This document shows, piece by piece, positions 35,101 through 48,045 of a stretch of 64,000 nt of DNA. The notes under the pieces were generated by a model. That model worked only from the letters and a program-made list of their open reading frames with translations. It had not been told where the DNA came from and did no database searches. Source of the DNA: Telmatactis stephensoni (taxonomy: Eukaryota; Cnidaria; Anthozoa; Actiniaria; Isophelliidae). How positions within the stretch are numbered: position 1 is the stretch's first letter; each line of letters starts with the position of its first letter. The DNA is taken from assembly GCA_029948255.1 (NCBI GenBank), contig JALIZF010001478.1, forward strand, positions 124,001 through 188,000, given 5' to 3'. The position numbers and the translations under genes were made by a program.

Positions 35101-37224
35101 AACACCCTAATAACAAAAACAGAAATAAATATTAAAAGTGATTAATTACACTCACATCATGATGGCTACAAATCCCTGTAGTCTCACCATACAAATAGAT
35201 ATAATTTTACAAATCTTATAATGACGATCCAGTGATGATAATTTTTAATAGAACTAAAAAGCTTCATTTTTGGCTAACATTTTTGTTAACACTTATAGCA
35301 AAGCTCCATGCACATAGAAAATCAACAAAGGGCAAAACAAAGGGAGAAAACCATGTGCACCAAATAATATTGGTGGCACTACATGCCTATTCACTGCTTG
35401 TTCACTATTTGCCAGTGCTAAAATGAAAAATATGAATACTTTTGCAGTACTCTCACTCACAACCAGCACAAGTTGAAAATGACTATGAGTGTGTGCCCAA
35501 AATAACCAAGGGAATCTTTACTTGTAGTTTGAATTACGTACATGAGTAAACAGAAAAAAAAGTTGGGATGGATCATTCCAGATGTTTTATAAGTAGTCAT
35601 GCAATCTGAATTCAACATGCTTTTAGAACTTTCCCCAATATAATTGGTATCAGCTCTAATTCAAAGACTGAAACAATTTAAAAGCTTTGTATATATCCAA
35701 TTTTCCCTACTTTCACAATAACTATTAATAATGCCTTCTATTTTGGGTGGTAGCTAATGTAATTCAAATGAAACAGATTTATATTAGAATTTGTTTAATT
35801 TGAATAGCAGAGTGAGCATCAGTGATGTCACAACTCAGACAAATGAACCAAATTTTAAATCTTCTTGAGTCTGATGTATGCATTTTGTTTTTTAGTGACC
35901 ACCTTTTTTGAAAATAAGCAATGTTTTCATAATAAAACTTGTTTTTCTCTGTCTTCTTGGCTTCATAAAATGTTTGTCAGAGTCATGCATCCATTACCAT
36001 TTATATATTAATAATAAATTGGTACATTATGCTCTGATTGGCTGAGAACCATGTGTTGAATTACAGATTACAAAGCTCTGATTGGTTGAAAGGTTTCAGT
36101 GAATACTAATAAATAGATTCCATTTTTCTGAGGATCTGTACTCTAACAGATGCACAGAAGACGTAAGAATGTGGTGAGAACAAGTCACGCCACTTGACTT
36201 TATCTAGTGGTGTAATTTAATATTTGTTCTCACCACATTTTGATGTCATCTGTATGTCTATTACAGTATCAGATGCATGGAAAATGGAATCTACTTGTTA
36301 AGTTTTACGTGAGCTATATTAAGAACCAATGCACAGCACTATTGCAATAGCTACTCCCCCCCAAAATAGAAGGCATTATGGTCCTTGTGAAAGTAGAGAA
36401 TATATATATACTTTACTTTGAATTTCAAAAAACTACCATATGGTTTAAGACATCTCAAGGCATGCATAAGCATTCTCGATTTTTCATGAAATTTGTACAA
36501 GTTCTTTTCACGGTTCTACTAAACCTAGGAGCCATCAAGATGACTCATGTTAACCTTTGACATTATACAAAACAAAATACAAGTGTAGTTCCTACAATAA
36601 AACCTCTAAAGCAAAACAAAATACAACTCACCTTAATAGTAAATCTTGTATTAGAAGCTGAAATACCAAAATAAACATCTTTACATAAAATAAACTCATT
36701 CACGTGGCCTTCAAAGAAGTAAAGTCTTAAGTTACATTCGCGTGAGGTAAACGCAATACTTCAATAATTTGCATAAAATTTTGAATCTCTCGACGAGTGG
36801 TAAACAAACATTTATAGCGACGATGTAATAAAGAAGAAACAGTTGTTATTCTAATTCACCAACAGTGGGTGGGATTTTGGAATTATACAGGTGTGCGTTT
36901 TTGGCATGCACGTAAGCCAAAGATAAACATATTAATTACTTACTACAACTAGAAATACTTAATATTTTCTCACTTACTTTGAAATATGATTTTAGTCCTA
37001 TCTAGAGGAGCAATCGCAGTTTTTGCAAGAGCACCTGCTATCGCTCCAGACGTAAGAGAGGTGAGAATATCCATTGGCCCAGGTATATTATCGACATTAT
37101 GAAATCGCGATGATTCTTGGCTTCTCGTAGAACCAGTTTTCAAATACCACTCTCCGTGAGCTATATGACCATGCTGCTCGACATCGCCATTCGTAAAGCC
37201 TTCTGCTTCCTTCGCCTTCACCAT
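32123..37224 (-). CDS. SLC25A42: mitochondrial coenzyme A carrier SLC25A42
   Basis: Inner-membrane mitochondrial carrier that in vertebrates exchanges coenzyme A and ADP-type nucleotides. Exons high to low: 36978-37224, 36632-36657, 34946-35106, 33840-33956, 32123-32600. All phases agree and give 342 residues (human protein about 318). The three carrier repeats show their signatures: APLDRTK near 75, YPLDMVRAR near 175, YPLDIIRRR near 270. SLC25A42-specific blocks are [32 protein letters not shown] and [19 protein letters not shown]. Exon 2 is a 26-nt micro-exon (TSNTRFTIK). The N-terminal about 50 residues are a divergent hydrophilic extension. Frame fully intact. Introns carry MITEs at 33601, 34648 and 36110. 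Confidence 0.96.
33601..33736. mobile_element. MITE with GGCCATTCTC ends (copy 2)
   Basis: Perfect short ends GGCCATTCTCCACTCA and inverse TGGAGAATGGCC. Interior matches 24307-24453. Lies in SLC25A42 intron 4. Confidence 0.75.
34648..34794. mobile_element. TA-flanked MITE, near-perfect copy
   Basis: GAGTCGTTTTCGTATGAGTG and its exact inverse, TA on both sides. The internal TTTTTATAGACATTACGGCA block matches the copies at 19455, 29849 and 63792 in reverse orientation. In SLC25A42 intron 3. Confidence 0.85.
36110..36300. mobile_element. MITE with TAGATTCCATTTT ends (copy 1)
   Basis: Ends AAATAGATTCCATTTTTCTG and inverse GGAAAATGGAATCTACTTG. Interior TGTGGTGAGAACAA is mirrored by TTGTTCTCACCACA. 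Copies at 45200-45389 and, partly, 55383-55520. In SLC25A42 intron 2. Confidence 0.8.
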
Positions 37225-38369
37225 GTGAAGGTGTTTAGTGGGATCATGAACAGCTATGTGTATTTATGGCTTGAAAAAAACTACAACCCAAGATTGCACG
37301 TTCCTTCAGCCACCATCTTGAAACTCAGTGGAAAACTGGTAACCAGTAACTATGACGTCACAGATCCAACTCAGGAGCCCCATAGATTTTAAAACACTTT
37401 TCCCTGTTTTTGTTTTTCACCCTTTTTATGTGATATTAAAAATACTTGATCAGCTTACCAAGTATAAGGAGTACGTGTTGACAGCTAGAGATGAATTTTA
37501 AATAATTTCACCAAGTGACCATGTTCAAATGCAAGCCACTAAATTACACTGACCAGTTTAAAAATGTAATTGGAAAAAAAAATACTGAAAAGTACGATAC
37601 CCGAATTTACAAACTTATTAGCATTTGTAAGATGTTCTAATATTAGGAACAAAATAACATTTCACATACTTATCGATTTGATTCCCTCTCTATTGGAATT
37701 CTTGACATTCTCGACTTGTTCAAAAGATATATTTTCAAGACAACTTTTCGACTAAATTCAAGTTTTTCTTGAACTTTGACTTTCCATAAGCAGTCCTGTT
37801 TTTCTACAGTTGTTAGGGATTCATTTGAGAAATGGCATTAAACTGTAAACCAAATCATGACTATTCGTGATATCAGCCTGATAGGCGGTCTGGTAGCGAA
37901 CCGTTTGTTCAAAAAGTAGCGCCTCAGGTACTTTGAACATTAGTGGATTACAGAATTGAGATTGTACGTTTGGTCTCTCAAGTCAGAAATATCCACCAGT
38001 CTTGGCCATGTCTTCCTGTTTCCTGCCGTTTCTCTGGTTGCTACTAGCGGATCATGGCTGTCTGGAAGGAAGCCGGAAGAACTCATCAGTTGCAGCTACA
38101 AGACACGGAAATGTTTCGATTGATTATTGATAGGTTGCACGGAGCTAATTTATCATTCACTGCACGATTTCGTTGCTTGTCTGTAGACAGATCATTTTAG
38201 AATTACACCTCCAAGGTTTTGTACGCCTTACGTAATATTTACAGCCACCCTGATCCGCTTCAGTTACAAATTTATGAGTGTATGGGAAATATTGAGTACC
38301 TGCTATGCCTCCGTGAACAGGCGATTAAATAAACACACACACACAAAGGAAGACAAAAGAAAGGAAATA
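37225..38369. other. upstream region of SLC25A42, no gene seen
   Basis: No open frame with homology. The stretch directly above the SLC25A42 start should contain its promoter but I see no clear TATA box or other element. Confidence 0.4.
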
Positions 38370-38944
38370 GACTAGGCGCAAAAACTGAAAAAGTCGATCG
38401 CAAAAAGTGCAGAAGGCATTTTAGGGTAGAAGCTGGTAACATAACTATTCTAAACTAATTTTTCATGCTGAATCCGAATATGACAGTAACCAAGACGTAT
38501 TCTGTAATCTTATACGTGTAAATGACGTATTTTGTGAATTGCTACAGTCATTTCATACTAATTTTCAAAAAACGAAATTTGTATGAAAACACTTATTGTT
38601 ATGCAAGAGATACCAACAAATTTCGCTTTTTGAAAATTCGTATCTCCTTGATTTTTCAACTTATATCCTTCAAACTTCACAGTTTTACTGATTTTGATGT
38701 GCTCTTTCCAGCTATGGTCATTGTATTTAAGTTTGAGAACTTTTGGAATTACACAAAAAAGCCGTTAGTATGAAATGACTGTAGCAATTCACAACATACG
38801 TCATTTACACGTATAAGATTGCAGAATACGTCTTGGTAACTGTCATATTCGCATTCAGCATGAAAAATAAGTTTAGAATAGTTGTTACCAGCTTCTACCC
38901 CAAAATGCCTCCAGGTGTCTGATTTTTCGAAAATGCACCTAGTC
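38370..38944. mobile_element. long foldback element, TA duplication (copy 2)
   Basis: Ends GACTAGGCGCA / TGCACCTAGTC, TA on both sides. Arms match 19862-20562 closely (GCAGAAGGCATTTTAGGGTA, CAAGACGTATTCTGTAATCT), with part of one arm deleted at the centre. Confidence 0.8.
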
Positions 38945-39226
38945 TAAAAGAAGGAATAAAAGAGAGAAAGATGCCGCTGTAAAAAAGAAAACATGCGTTA
39001 AAACTGAATGCTTCAATTTGTTTAAAACATCTCAAAACGTTTTTATTCATATACACCAATATATACAACTTGTTCAATGATCAAGGCCTTGAACAATTAT
39101 AGCTTTTGCATATAAATAAACGATCTAAAATATACTGACAAGTACAGAAGGTAAGAGTCTTTTCGCGAGTGGGCGGCATATTTCCACAAGCATCCTGGCT
39201 CATATGTATAACGTTGAACAATTTAA

Positions 39227-39603
39227 GGTCCGATCACACGATGCAACATTCTCTGCAACATCGCGCGCAACAGTCCTGCACCTTGTGTCCACCCCTGTAA
39301 TGTAGCGCGCAACAGTTGCAGGGTTAGGATCGAGTTTCTTCTTCTGCAACATTGCGCGCAACATTGCAGGGTTGGACACACGGTGCAACTGTGTTAAGCG
39401 CAACATTGAAGGGGTGGACACACGGTGCAACTGTGTTGCGCACAACATTGTAGGGGTGGACACATGGTGCAACTGTGTTGCGCGCAACATTGCAGGGGTG
39501 GACACACGGTGCAACTGTGTTGCGCGCAACATTGCAGGGGTGGACACACGGTGCAACTGTGTTGCGCGCGATGTTGCAGAAAATGTTGCACCGTGTGACC
39601 CGG
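39227..39603. mobile_element. foldback element with internal 42-bp tandem repeat
   Basis: Outer arms GGTCCGATCACACGATGCAA and the inverse near TTGCACCGTGTGACC. Between them is an array of about five 42-bp units (GGTGCAACTGTGTTGCGCGC plus AACATTGCAGGGGTGGACAC) from about 39380 to 39590. The repeated Cys/Val/Asp peptides in both strands are by-products. A diverged copy occupies 46508-46960. Confidence 0.75.
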
Positions 39604-39870
39604 TCATATATAAAATGTCTGTTTTATGCACTAAGGGGAATATACGTACATAATTATACCAATGTTAAACAAGGAAGCTCACAACGTACAGAAAGAAAGA
39701 AAAAAAAGGATGTAGATTGAACAGCAGACAGGGAAGGCCAAAAGATCACGAGGCGGGAAGGAAAGATTGAAGGAACGAACAATGCTGAAGGATGAAACGA
39801 GAGAGGTTTAGGGAAAGGTATAGAGGAAGAACAAAGCAATGAGAGTTTGTATAATAGTCCATTGCTTTGG

Positions 39871-42800
39871 CTATACCAAGTTTGATGGGTGATGCTGTAT
39901 ATCTTCAATTATTTCTAGCAACGTTATCTGTACCTGGAATATAGAATAACGAAAACGACAAGGGATTAGGTCAGGATTAGGCACCGTGAAAATTCTGGCA
40001 ACTTCTACATGATCTAGAATGGTATCCAGGGGCGGATCCAGGATTTTGCAAAGGAGGTGTCCCAAATAGGCCTCTTGAGAGATGACGTCAAATAGAAAAA
40101 ATAATAAGTGAATACGGAGCTATGGGGTGTCCGGTGCACCTATGGACACCCCCTGGATCCGCCCCTGGTATCATTGTGCTTACCTGAACAAAAAAGACCA
40201 CATTAGTAACTCAATTTTATTGGCTTTTGTTGTTCATACCGGGATATATTTTGCAAGACTTAATTTTCTTGATGAGATAAAAGAATGTTTTGAGAGCTAC
40301 TAAATTTCGCACAGCTTTCCATACTGACATGATGAAACTCAAGCCACAGAAGCAAAATTTAATCCCAAAAAATGAATTTAAGGGCTAAATAGTATATTCT
40401 ACTGTCTGCCTTCTGTTTTCTCCCATGTTCAAAATTAAGCTCAAAGATATGATATAGATAGATAATTTGTTTATTATGTTAAATATGTTTATATGGGGAA
40501 ATCTAAAGAAAAAATATAAAAATATTGCTTGGGATTCCTGTGATTAAGACGCGAACACGCGTAACCCCGCGCATGCGCAGTCGTTTCACCGCGATGTCAT
40601 GATTCTATTGACAAGAAAAGTTGCTAAGGGACTAATCGCACGAGGCGATATACTTTGTTGCAGACCATGCAAACAATGTTGTGTGCAACCTCCTGTTGTG
40701 TACTTAAGCCTAATGCCACGTGTACTCTTTTACCTGCTCTATTTTTGGCCTCGCGTGGCCAAAGATGCAATTGTCTGCGGCGAGAAATCGTCTGAGCTAA
40801 GTGCCTCGCGTGGCAGTTTCCTCATGCAGTTTCTCAACGTGTGCGGTGGGCTTTAGATCGACTTACCTCTCCTCTTGTTGAACTTGCCAAGTTTTGAAGT
40901 TTATCCAAGGACAACTAAATAGAGAGGTTAATTAATATTATTCCTTCAATAATATAAATCAATCGGTAAGTCGCCTTGAATGATAATGTTATAAAAATGC
41001 TCGCATATACCTGTTTTAGATTATTGAATGATAAGCATTCTGGTTCCATTACAATAGACTGTAACAACCTAGAAAACCAATTGCTAAAATTAGATTCACC
41101 ATTATTCACCATTGCTTTTTCTCACTTTCATTTGTTTAATCATTCATTCATTCATTCATTCATTCATTCATTCATTCTTTCTTTCATTTTCATTAGTTGT
41201 CTTTCTTTCACACTTCCTTCCCATCTCACCTTCATTCATGTATTTTAATAAATGAATTAAAATTCTTTTTTTCCTTCCTTCCCTCCTTCTTTCCTTTCTT
41301 CTTTTTTCACTTTTTATCCTCAATGTTTCATCTATAGCAATCTCAACTATACATTACCTTGCTGAGTTTAATCTAAGTTCAAAGTCATTCTCCTCTGTGA
41401 ATAGAACAATATATCATGATCTCACACAATGAAAGACATTGCAAAGGGAAGAAAAATGTTAATAAAATATAAACTTTCACCCGAAAGAAATCTTTAGACG
41501 GTGCGTCCTTCATCAGCAGTCCAACCGACCATCTTTACTCCAAGGATATTTAAAGCTTGGTAAAGCACTATATTTAAAGTCGGTAGCCTGCTTCAGCTGA
41601 ACGCTGGTTTCCCACAAAGCCGACGGTGCGCTCTTTACCCCTTCCCCCTCTTTTCATCTCGGACTCGGACCTCTTAAGCCTCGCACTAACCAACTGAGTT
41701 ACACTTGTTCCTTGACAACGAGAGTCCAATTCATCGTCAATATATCGCATTTAAAACCCTACACACAAACCAACTAGGGCCACGTTACACTAATCAAAAT
41801 ATATTTATATTCTTCCTTCGGATTGCAGCTTTTTAGACAAAAGAAAAACGTTGTTTTAGTGTCAGTGGTGAAGGTCTAACCGTAACAAAAAAGATGCATT
41901 TTCAAATTACGTATCTAAGCCAACCTTACTGTTTATTAACTTGATATGCAAATACACTTACCTTCCACAAGGTGAATAAGAAGTGGAATCAGCGATGGTT
42001 TGGATATTAGGAATTGCAGACCTCGAAAGTTGATGCTGAAATATAGTATGTAGTAAACGCAGTTACTCGTCAAACACAAGCTTGTGTTGCTGACCGCCAG
42101 CAACGCAGCCTTATTAACCAGTGGCTAAAAATAAAATAGTAAACCTGACAAAACTGTTCCGGTTGGACGTTTTCGTCAACAAAAAGAAAAATAAGTGGAG
42201 ATATCACAATTGTGAGAAAGAAGGAAAGTTAAAGTGCCTGGTTGCATGCACCCTACGCGCGAGATTCAGGAAAACTAACATCCTACTTGAAACCTTATAA
42301 ATATTTTTTTCTCGATCAAAATGCCATATTGAGACTTACAAAAACGTCGGGAAAACGGACGCATTTGCTTTTGTTTTTGTTGCGCAAATCAGCAATTTTT
42401 CACCGAAAATCAGTTCTGTTTTATTGTGATAAAGATATCTCGAAAATAAAATATCGTAACATAATAAATATTGTTTTTAGTGTAATGGCCATACTCGTTC
42501 ATCGTGCAGCCAGCTGGTTAGAGACCCTTCAAAAGCAGACTCACCTCATGTTGTAAAGCATCATTAGAATCAAACTTCGCATTTTTACATTGCGTCTAAG
42601 GGGAACGTTCTCAAGTGATGTCACAAAGGTATCCATGAGTAGTCGACCATTTTCTTGGTTTACCAGAAACTCCCTCCCACATGGAGAAGCTGCCATGTTG
42701 GTGATAATACCACATAAGGCAAGAACGAATTCAAACTCTTCTGGTTTGATGTCAGAATCATCTTCACCACATGTTGCGAAATAACTGATGATGGTTTTAC

Positions 42801-45800
42801 GTGTAACATGCAGGAGGTCTTCTGCTTTGGACTGTAGGAACAGGCAGGAATAATAAAACAACAATAGTTTGCATTTGGTATTCTTTAAAGGTTTTGTTTC
42901 AGGATTTATAGCGTGTATTCTGCTGATCATTCATCATATTTCATTACATTTGGTTTTTGGACTTTATTTATCAAGATTCATTCATCTATCCACTCAATTA
43001 TTCATTTGGTCATTCGTTCATTCATTATTTCACTCATACTCACATACATTTACACTTTTATAGAGTCATCAAAGTGCTACTCTGATCAAAAACCGGTGAA
43101 ATTCTATTTAGCAGAAACTTCGTGAAATAAATCTTCAAGAGTCTATTGATCACCAGTTAAAATATCTTTTTGGTATTCAAAAGGGAAGTACTACATTTTT
43201 AGCGTTCTTTTTAGATGTCAGTGACGTCATCGACTCAACTCATGGATTCATTCCATACATTTCTTTGTATTTTGCAATCAAAATATCTTAGTGTAATTTT
43301 TTTCGATTGAAGGTCACTGGCCATGCAATTAATCCTTGACACAATAACTGCAAGAAAACTCTAAAGCAAAATTATTAGAGCAGAAATGAATAGAATAATT
43401 CAAGTCATAAAATTCCTATACTCATTCGCTATATATTCACTCATTCACCCATCCGTTTAATAATTATTTTGTTCATTCATTTACCCATTAATTCTGTCGT
43501 TCATTCTTTCGATCATTCATTCATTCCCTCACTATTGATTCTGGTACTTTTTAGTTGTTGGTTAAGGTTTGTTTATTCTATCAAATGCGCATTTGTTATT
43601 TCATTCATTTGTTCATTTGCACATTCACTTTCTCATTAGCCTGTGATTTACAGCATGTCACATCTGCACATGATGAAAGATTCACTGACTACTTTCTTAT
43701 TTGCTTCCACAAAGATCCATTCTAGCCTCCTCTGCAGGCAACTCCTTATTTTTCCTCCTTGGGCTTCCTTTGTAACGGATATTTGACCGAGCGGAGACTG
43801 AGCACGAGAAATGGAGAAAAGAGAGCACTGCTCTCTCCCCTTCTCTCCCCATTCTCCCCTATCGCCACTCTTTTACACAGGAAACCCAAGAACAGTGATG
43901 CCTGCGGAGGAGGCTAGATCCATTCATTCATTTACATACATAAATTCCAACTTACACCTTCAAGTAAAGTGGAAACTGCTTCCTGTTGCCTAGAAACTCT
44001 CCATAGCAACGTACAGACTGTAGCACCCAAGGACGAACAAAAATCTGATTGGTCAGCAAGCTTTTGATTGGCATCTGTAAGCTGACACTGAAACCAAGCA
44101 AAACAAATAGTGTTACTTCTGACCATTTTATTCATGACTTTACTAAAACAGTAACACCTTGACTAATTAGGGCACATTTTGAATGACTGTGAAAATGGCA
44201 TGGTCATGTCATGGTCATGTCCCGTCTCTCATTTCAAAACATGACGTCACAGAGTGACCGGATGCCTGGGGACTAGGCTGATGTCACGATTGGTTACGGC
44301 AGGAATTTCAAATGTTTTCATAGACAACATGCCACTGACAGTCACGGCATGGTATGCTCTTTTTCACACTTCATATATAAACTGCCATACAGTCTCCCTG
44401 GCAACCAAAATGCCTTTTCACCCTACTTGAGGGAGCATTGGGTGATTATTAATTACAAGACGTAACACAGCTGCAAGGGAGATTGAAAGAAAGAGAAATT
44501 CACTCACCTTCAAATTAAACTTTTCCTATCAAAAAAAAGAAGAAATATTGTTAAATAAACAGTACTCTGCATAAATTCTGACATGTAAACTAACTCAGAG
44601 GGAGAAGAAAGGAGGGAATCTAGGGGAACTCCAGCAAGAGTGGTGGGGAAATGCAAAGCACCCTTTTTGGCAGCTTGAATTTTTAGGATCTGGTATTTTT
44701 TAGGGTGTGGATGGTTTTTGATTTCAAATTTTACCAAGACCTTTTTGGGGATTAAGTATAGCTTTGCTGTCTACTTCTATATTGCATTCATTACTAGGAA
44801 AAACTAAGAGACATTTTTGTGGTTGTATTATGGTCAGAAAGCCTTTTTTTGGGGGGGGAGGGGGGTGATGGTATTAGCTGGTAATTGCACTTTTCTCATC
44901 AGTCTGAAGCTTGAGCACTCCCCCACCCCCTGGTGGGAAGATGGGAGGAACCATTAGCCCCTTGAATGTCTATTAAATGACTTACCTCCCTACCCCTGTC
45001 ATAATCACAAACTAAATTGCTGTATTTTCTGTCTAACTGTTCTTTTTCTTTTAAACTTTGTTGCTTCAAGTGCTCCAACTCTGCCCTGAGATAGCGATTT
45101 TCACTGTGAAGTTGCTGTAGTTCTTAGGAAGTAAATGCAATGCATCAAACAAAACCATCATGACAACAGGTTTCGGGGACCCACATGGGGCAATTATTTA
45201 ACAAATAGATTCCATTTTCCGTGCGTCTATACTCTAATCGATGCACAGATTACATCAAAATGTGGTGAGAACAAAAAAGTATGCCACGAGACGAAGTCGA
45301 GTGGCATGACTGTTGTTCTCACCACATTTTGAGTCTTCTGTCCATCGATTAGAGTACAGACGCACGCAAAAATGGAATCTATCTGTTTTATATAATATTT
45401 ATCGAAACATTCCAACCAATCAGAGCGTGCGTAAGATTCGATGACGCCATCTATGTGTGTGTACTCTAATCACACATGGTTGTCCGACCAATCAGAGCGT
45501 GCATAATATATGGGAGAAATTGTAGAAACTTATCTTTCTAACAGTAATGTTACAATATATTTCGGCAATCTCAAGCAGTTTTGGTATGAGTGTGAAATGG
45601 GCAGCACCAACAGTGCGATGTCCGTATCAGTGTAATGATGTCTATAAAAACATTAATAATTGGAATTCCTGCCATGACTGTGCTGTGCTCATAATAAAAT
45701 CTTATGAATGATTAATGTTCTGATGATTATTTGGTGACTTTGTGAAGTTGCTAGTTTTTTCCTTATGTTACGTACGCTTTTGTACTCCTGGATCATGCAA

Positions 45801-48045
45801 CTGATCTATGACCTAGGCTGTTTTCACACTCATATGAAATCTGCTGTATCTACATTTAAAGAAGGTACTTACAGGAACTATAATGAGGTTAATACAATTA
45901 GATAGTTTAATATGATGTGCCTACCTTTCTTATTTGCCTCTAGTCTGTTCAATGCACTTAGAACTTCAGAGTTAAGTAACTAGGAAATAAAAAGAAAGGT
46001 TTACTTAGTAGTCATTGAGCATCAGTCACCATTCACAATTTGTGTGCTGCAGTGTTATAGATATGAGACAGGACTCAGATCAATGACCCAATAAGAAATG
46101 GCTACCTTATCCAACAAAAGAATGGAAATTTTTTGTTCAAGTACTCTAAAAAGTGCTTGTAATCCTTGCTTAAAAATAACTATGTGAGGGCATTGTAAAA
46201 GGCAGTTGATATCATTCACACTCCAGTACTGCACTTGAAAACAGATCAATGATGAGTTGTTTGGGAAAATATATTGTTCAATGGATGAAAATCTAAAGAA
46301 ACATTCACACTTTTGGAATGGAAGGGGAAAGATGGAAGGAGGCAGAGAAAAGACACCATACTGGGAAAACTTGCATAAAAGAACCTGTGTTTTTTGGGAC
46401 ATGCCAAAATGGTTTATAAAATGTATATCTAATACTATTGGTTGCTTAATTGCTCAATTTTCAGCCTGGAAGTTCTTAATAATCTTTTCTTTTAATGGGG
46501 TTTTTATTGTAGTTTTTGCTGCAACATTTTCTGTAATATTGCATGCAAGAGTGTTACACTGTGTTAATCTTACAATATTGCATGCAACAGTTATAGGTTT
46601 TGAATCAAGTTCTGCTTCTGAAACACTTCTTATTTTGCATGCAACATTGAAGGAGTGGACAAGCAGCAGGTGCGTAGCAAGGCCTGAGCAAAAGGGGGAG
46701 GGGCAGTCAATAGAAAGGTTAAATTTCAAGGTCCAGTTCCCACCAAAATGTACAAATTTCCTAGTTTCCCAAGGGAACATTTTGAGACAAAAAGTAAAAC
46801 TTTAAAGTGATATCATTGATATCCTTCAGATAAAGGCTCAAGTCCAAAATTTTAGGGGGGCAATTGCCGCCCCTCCCCCCCCCCCCCATTCCCCTATCAC
46901 TATGCCACTGACAAGCAGTGCAACTGTATTGTGTTGAATATTGCAGGAAATATTGCATATTGTGTCTCCAGGGCCTAAGTTAACTATTGCCTATCAGGAT
47001 AGTGGAGATAGTGGAATGGGAATTTGATCTTGAGGGCTATCCCCTGGGTTGACACAGTCACGATATTGAATTGACTAAGATAATTCAGAAGTTAATGTGA
47101 AATTAGTATGGATTTTGACATTTATAAGGTGTCTTTCAGGTGTCCCAGGTTCGATTCCTGCTCTGGCCACTAGCTGAGACTGAATTTGTTCCGATTTCGA
47201 TTAGTTCAAATTCAGTTTCTCAGCCATGCTTGTAATATAGCCAACTGGTTTGCCTCCTTGCCAGTTGGGATTCTTAATCCATTTATGTTTGATTGATATG
47301 ATTTTGTTAGGATTTGTGAATTGAGCTGAAAAGCCCTGTTGAGGGAGTCTCAATCATGTATGTATATTTTTGTATATCAACTGAATCAACACGAGATTAG
47401 CTACTGACTCAACAACAGATTATAAACCAGTGGGTCAACACCTGTTTAACAACTGACTCAACACCAGTTTAAAAACTTACTCAACACCAGATTAACCACT
47501 GGCTCATGTAGGGGTGGGGAATTTGAATCTGCCATCAATAAAAATGTCAAATTCCCTTGGGTCTGTGTGCCCCCTACACTAGGGCTTAACAATGATACAG
47601 GGTCATAACAAGCAAAATATACATATTCCAACCTTGGGAATCAGTACTTTTATTTCTCTACAGTCAGCTAGGACTTTTTCAAGGTCATCTTTTGTAACAC
47701 GCACGAACTTCTGGAAAAAATAAGAGACTTGTAAATTAGCTCGGGTAAATTCTGTTGAAATTGTTGCGGTTCAAATCGTTTTGTGTAATTACAAGCTTGA
47801 AAATTTCAAATGTCAAAGTAAGTGATTCAGATTGGCCTTTGTATTTTAACTTCTACAAGGAGATTTTCACAGTCAAAAGTGAAAAACTCTCATGTTCAGT
47901 TAAATGAAACACGGTCTTTATTTGTTTGATATAATAGCCCTGAAATTTATGTTCATTAGTAATACACAGAAACGCTTAAATAAGGCAAATTATAGGGCAT
48001 TTTAAAACATTTTACCTTGTGAACACGAGAAATCTTTGCCGCCAT
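39871..48045 (-). CDS. HSF2BP: heat shock factor 2-binding protein homolog (meiotic BRCA2 localiser)
   Basis: Homolog of HSF2BP/MEILB2, which in vertebrates binds BRCA2 and HSF2 and is needed for meiotic recombination in germ cells. Exons high to low: 48016-48045, 47633-47710, 45925-45979, 44986-45122, 44508-44525, 43956-44087, 42545-42831, 41962-42035, 41358-41394, 41011-41068, 40867-40914, 39871-39933. Phases agree at all eleven junctions: 338 residues, against about 334 in human. An N-terminal coiled coil runs to about residue 106 (SENRYLRAELEHLKQQ). The armadillo-like C-terminal half shows LGATVCTLLWRVS, CGIITNMAASPCGREFLVN, MLYNMSINFRGLQFL and RLLQSIVMEPE, all in family order. Exons 5 (18 nt) and 9 (37 nt) are micro-exons found by phase and by the family sequence. 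Frame intact. Introns are full of MITEs. Confidence 0.95.
40027..40167. mobile_element. MITE with CAGGGGCGGATCCAGG ends
   Basis: Perfect inverted ends CAGGGGCGGATCCAGG / CCTGGATCCGCCCCTG flanked by GTATC on both sides (40022-40026, 40168-40172). The CAGGGGCGGATCCAGG end is a recurrent DNA-transposon end in animal genomes. In the last HSF2BP intron. Confidence 0.8.
41134..41176. repeat. ATTC tetranucleotide run
   Basis: About ten ATTC units between HSF2BP exons 10 and 9. A more degenerate ATTC-rich stretch lies at 42950-43060 and 43430-43640. Confidence 0.85.
44165..44390. mobile_element. degenerate TA-type MITE
   Basis: Keeps TTTGAATGACTGTGAAAATG, the GTTACGGCAGGAATTTCAAA core and ATGTTTTCATAGACAACATG, but both ends are eroded and a GTCATG duplication sits inside. 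In HSF2BP intron 5. Confidence 0.45.
45200..45389. mobile_element. MITE with TAGATTCCATTTT ends (copy 2)
   Basis: Ends AACAAATAGATTCCATTTTC and inverse AAAATGGAATCTATCTGTTT; interior AAAATGTGGTGAGAACAA mirrored. Same family as 36110-36300. Confidence 0.8.
45574..45845. mobile_element. TA-type MITE with internal insertion
   Basis: Left end AAGCAGTTTTGGTATGAGTG, family core GATGTCTATAAAAACATTAA, right end TTTTCACACTCATATGAAAT. About 120 bp longer than the standard 145-155 bp copies. Confidence 0.55.
46508..46960. mobile_element. diverged foldback (relative of 39227) with nested insertion
   Basis: TTGCATGCAACA words and GTGCAACTGTATTGTGTTGA match the 39227-39603 family after heavy C-to-T type decay. 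A second element, about 46665-46915 (from AGGTGCGTAGCAAGG to CCCTATCACTATGCCACTGA), splits it. Confidence 0.5.
47135..47375 (+). repeat. tRNA-derived SINE candidate
   Basis: Contains a Pol III B-box-like GGTTCGATTCC followed by an unrelated body, with an internal inverted pair (GCCAACTGGTTTGCC / GCCAGTTGGGATTC). I see no clear A box, so this is tentative. Confidence 0.35.

Noticed and set aside
39200..39720. Cys-rich repeat proteins on both strands
   Set aside because: The 42-bp repeat is a multiple of three, so all frames stay open; no start context or splice sites.
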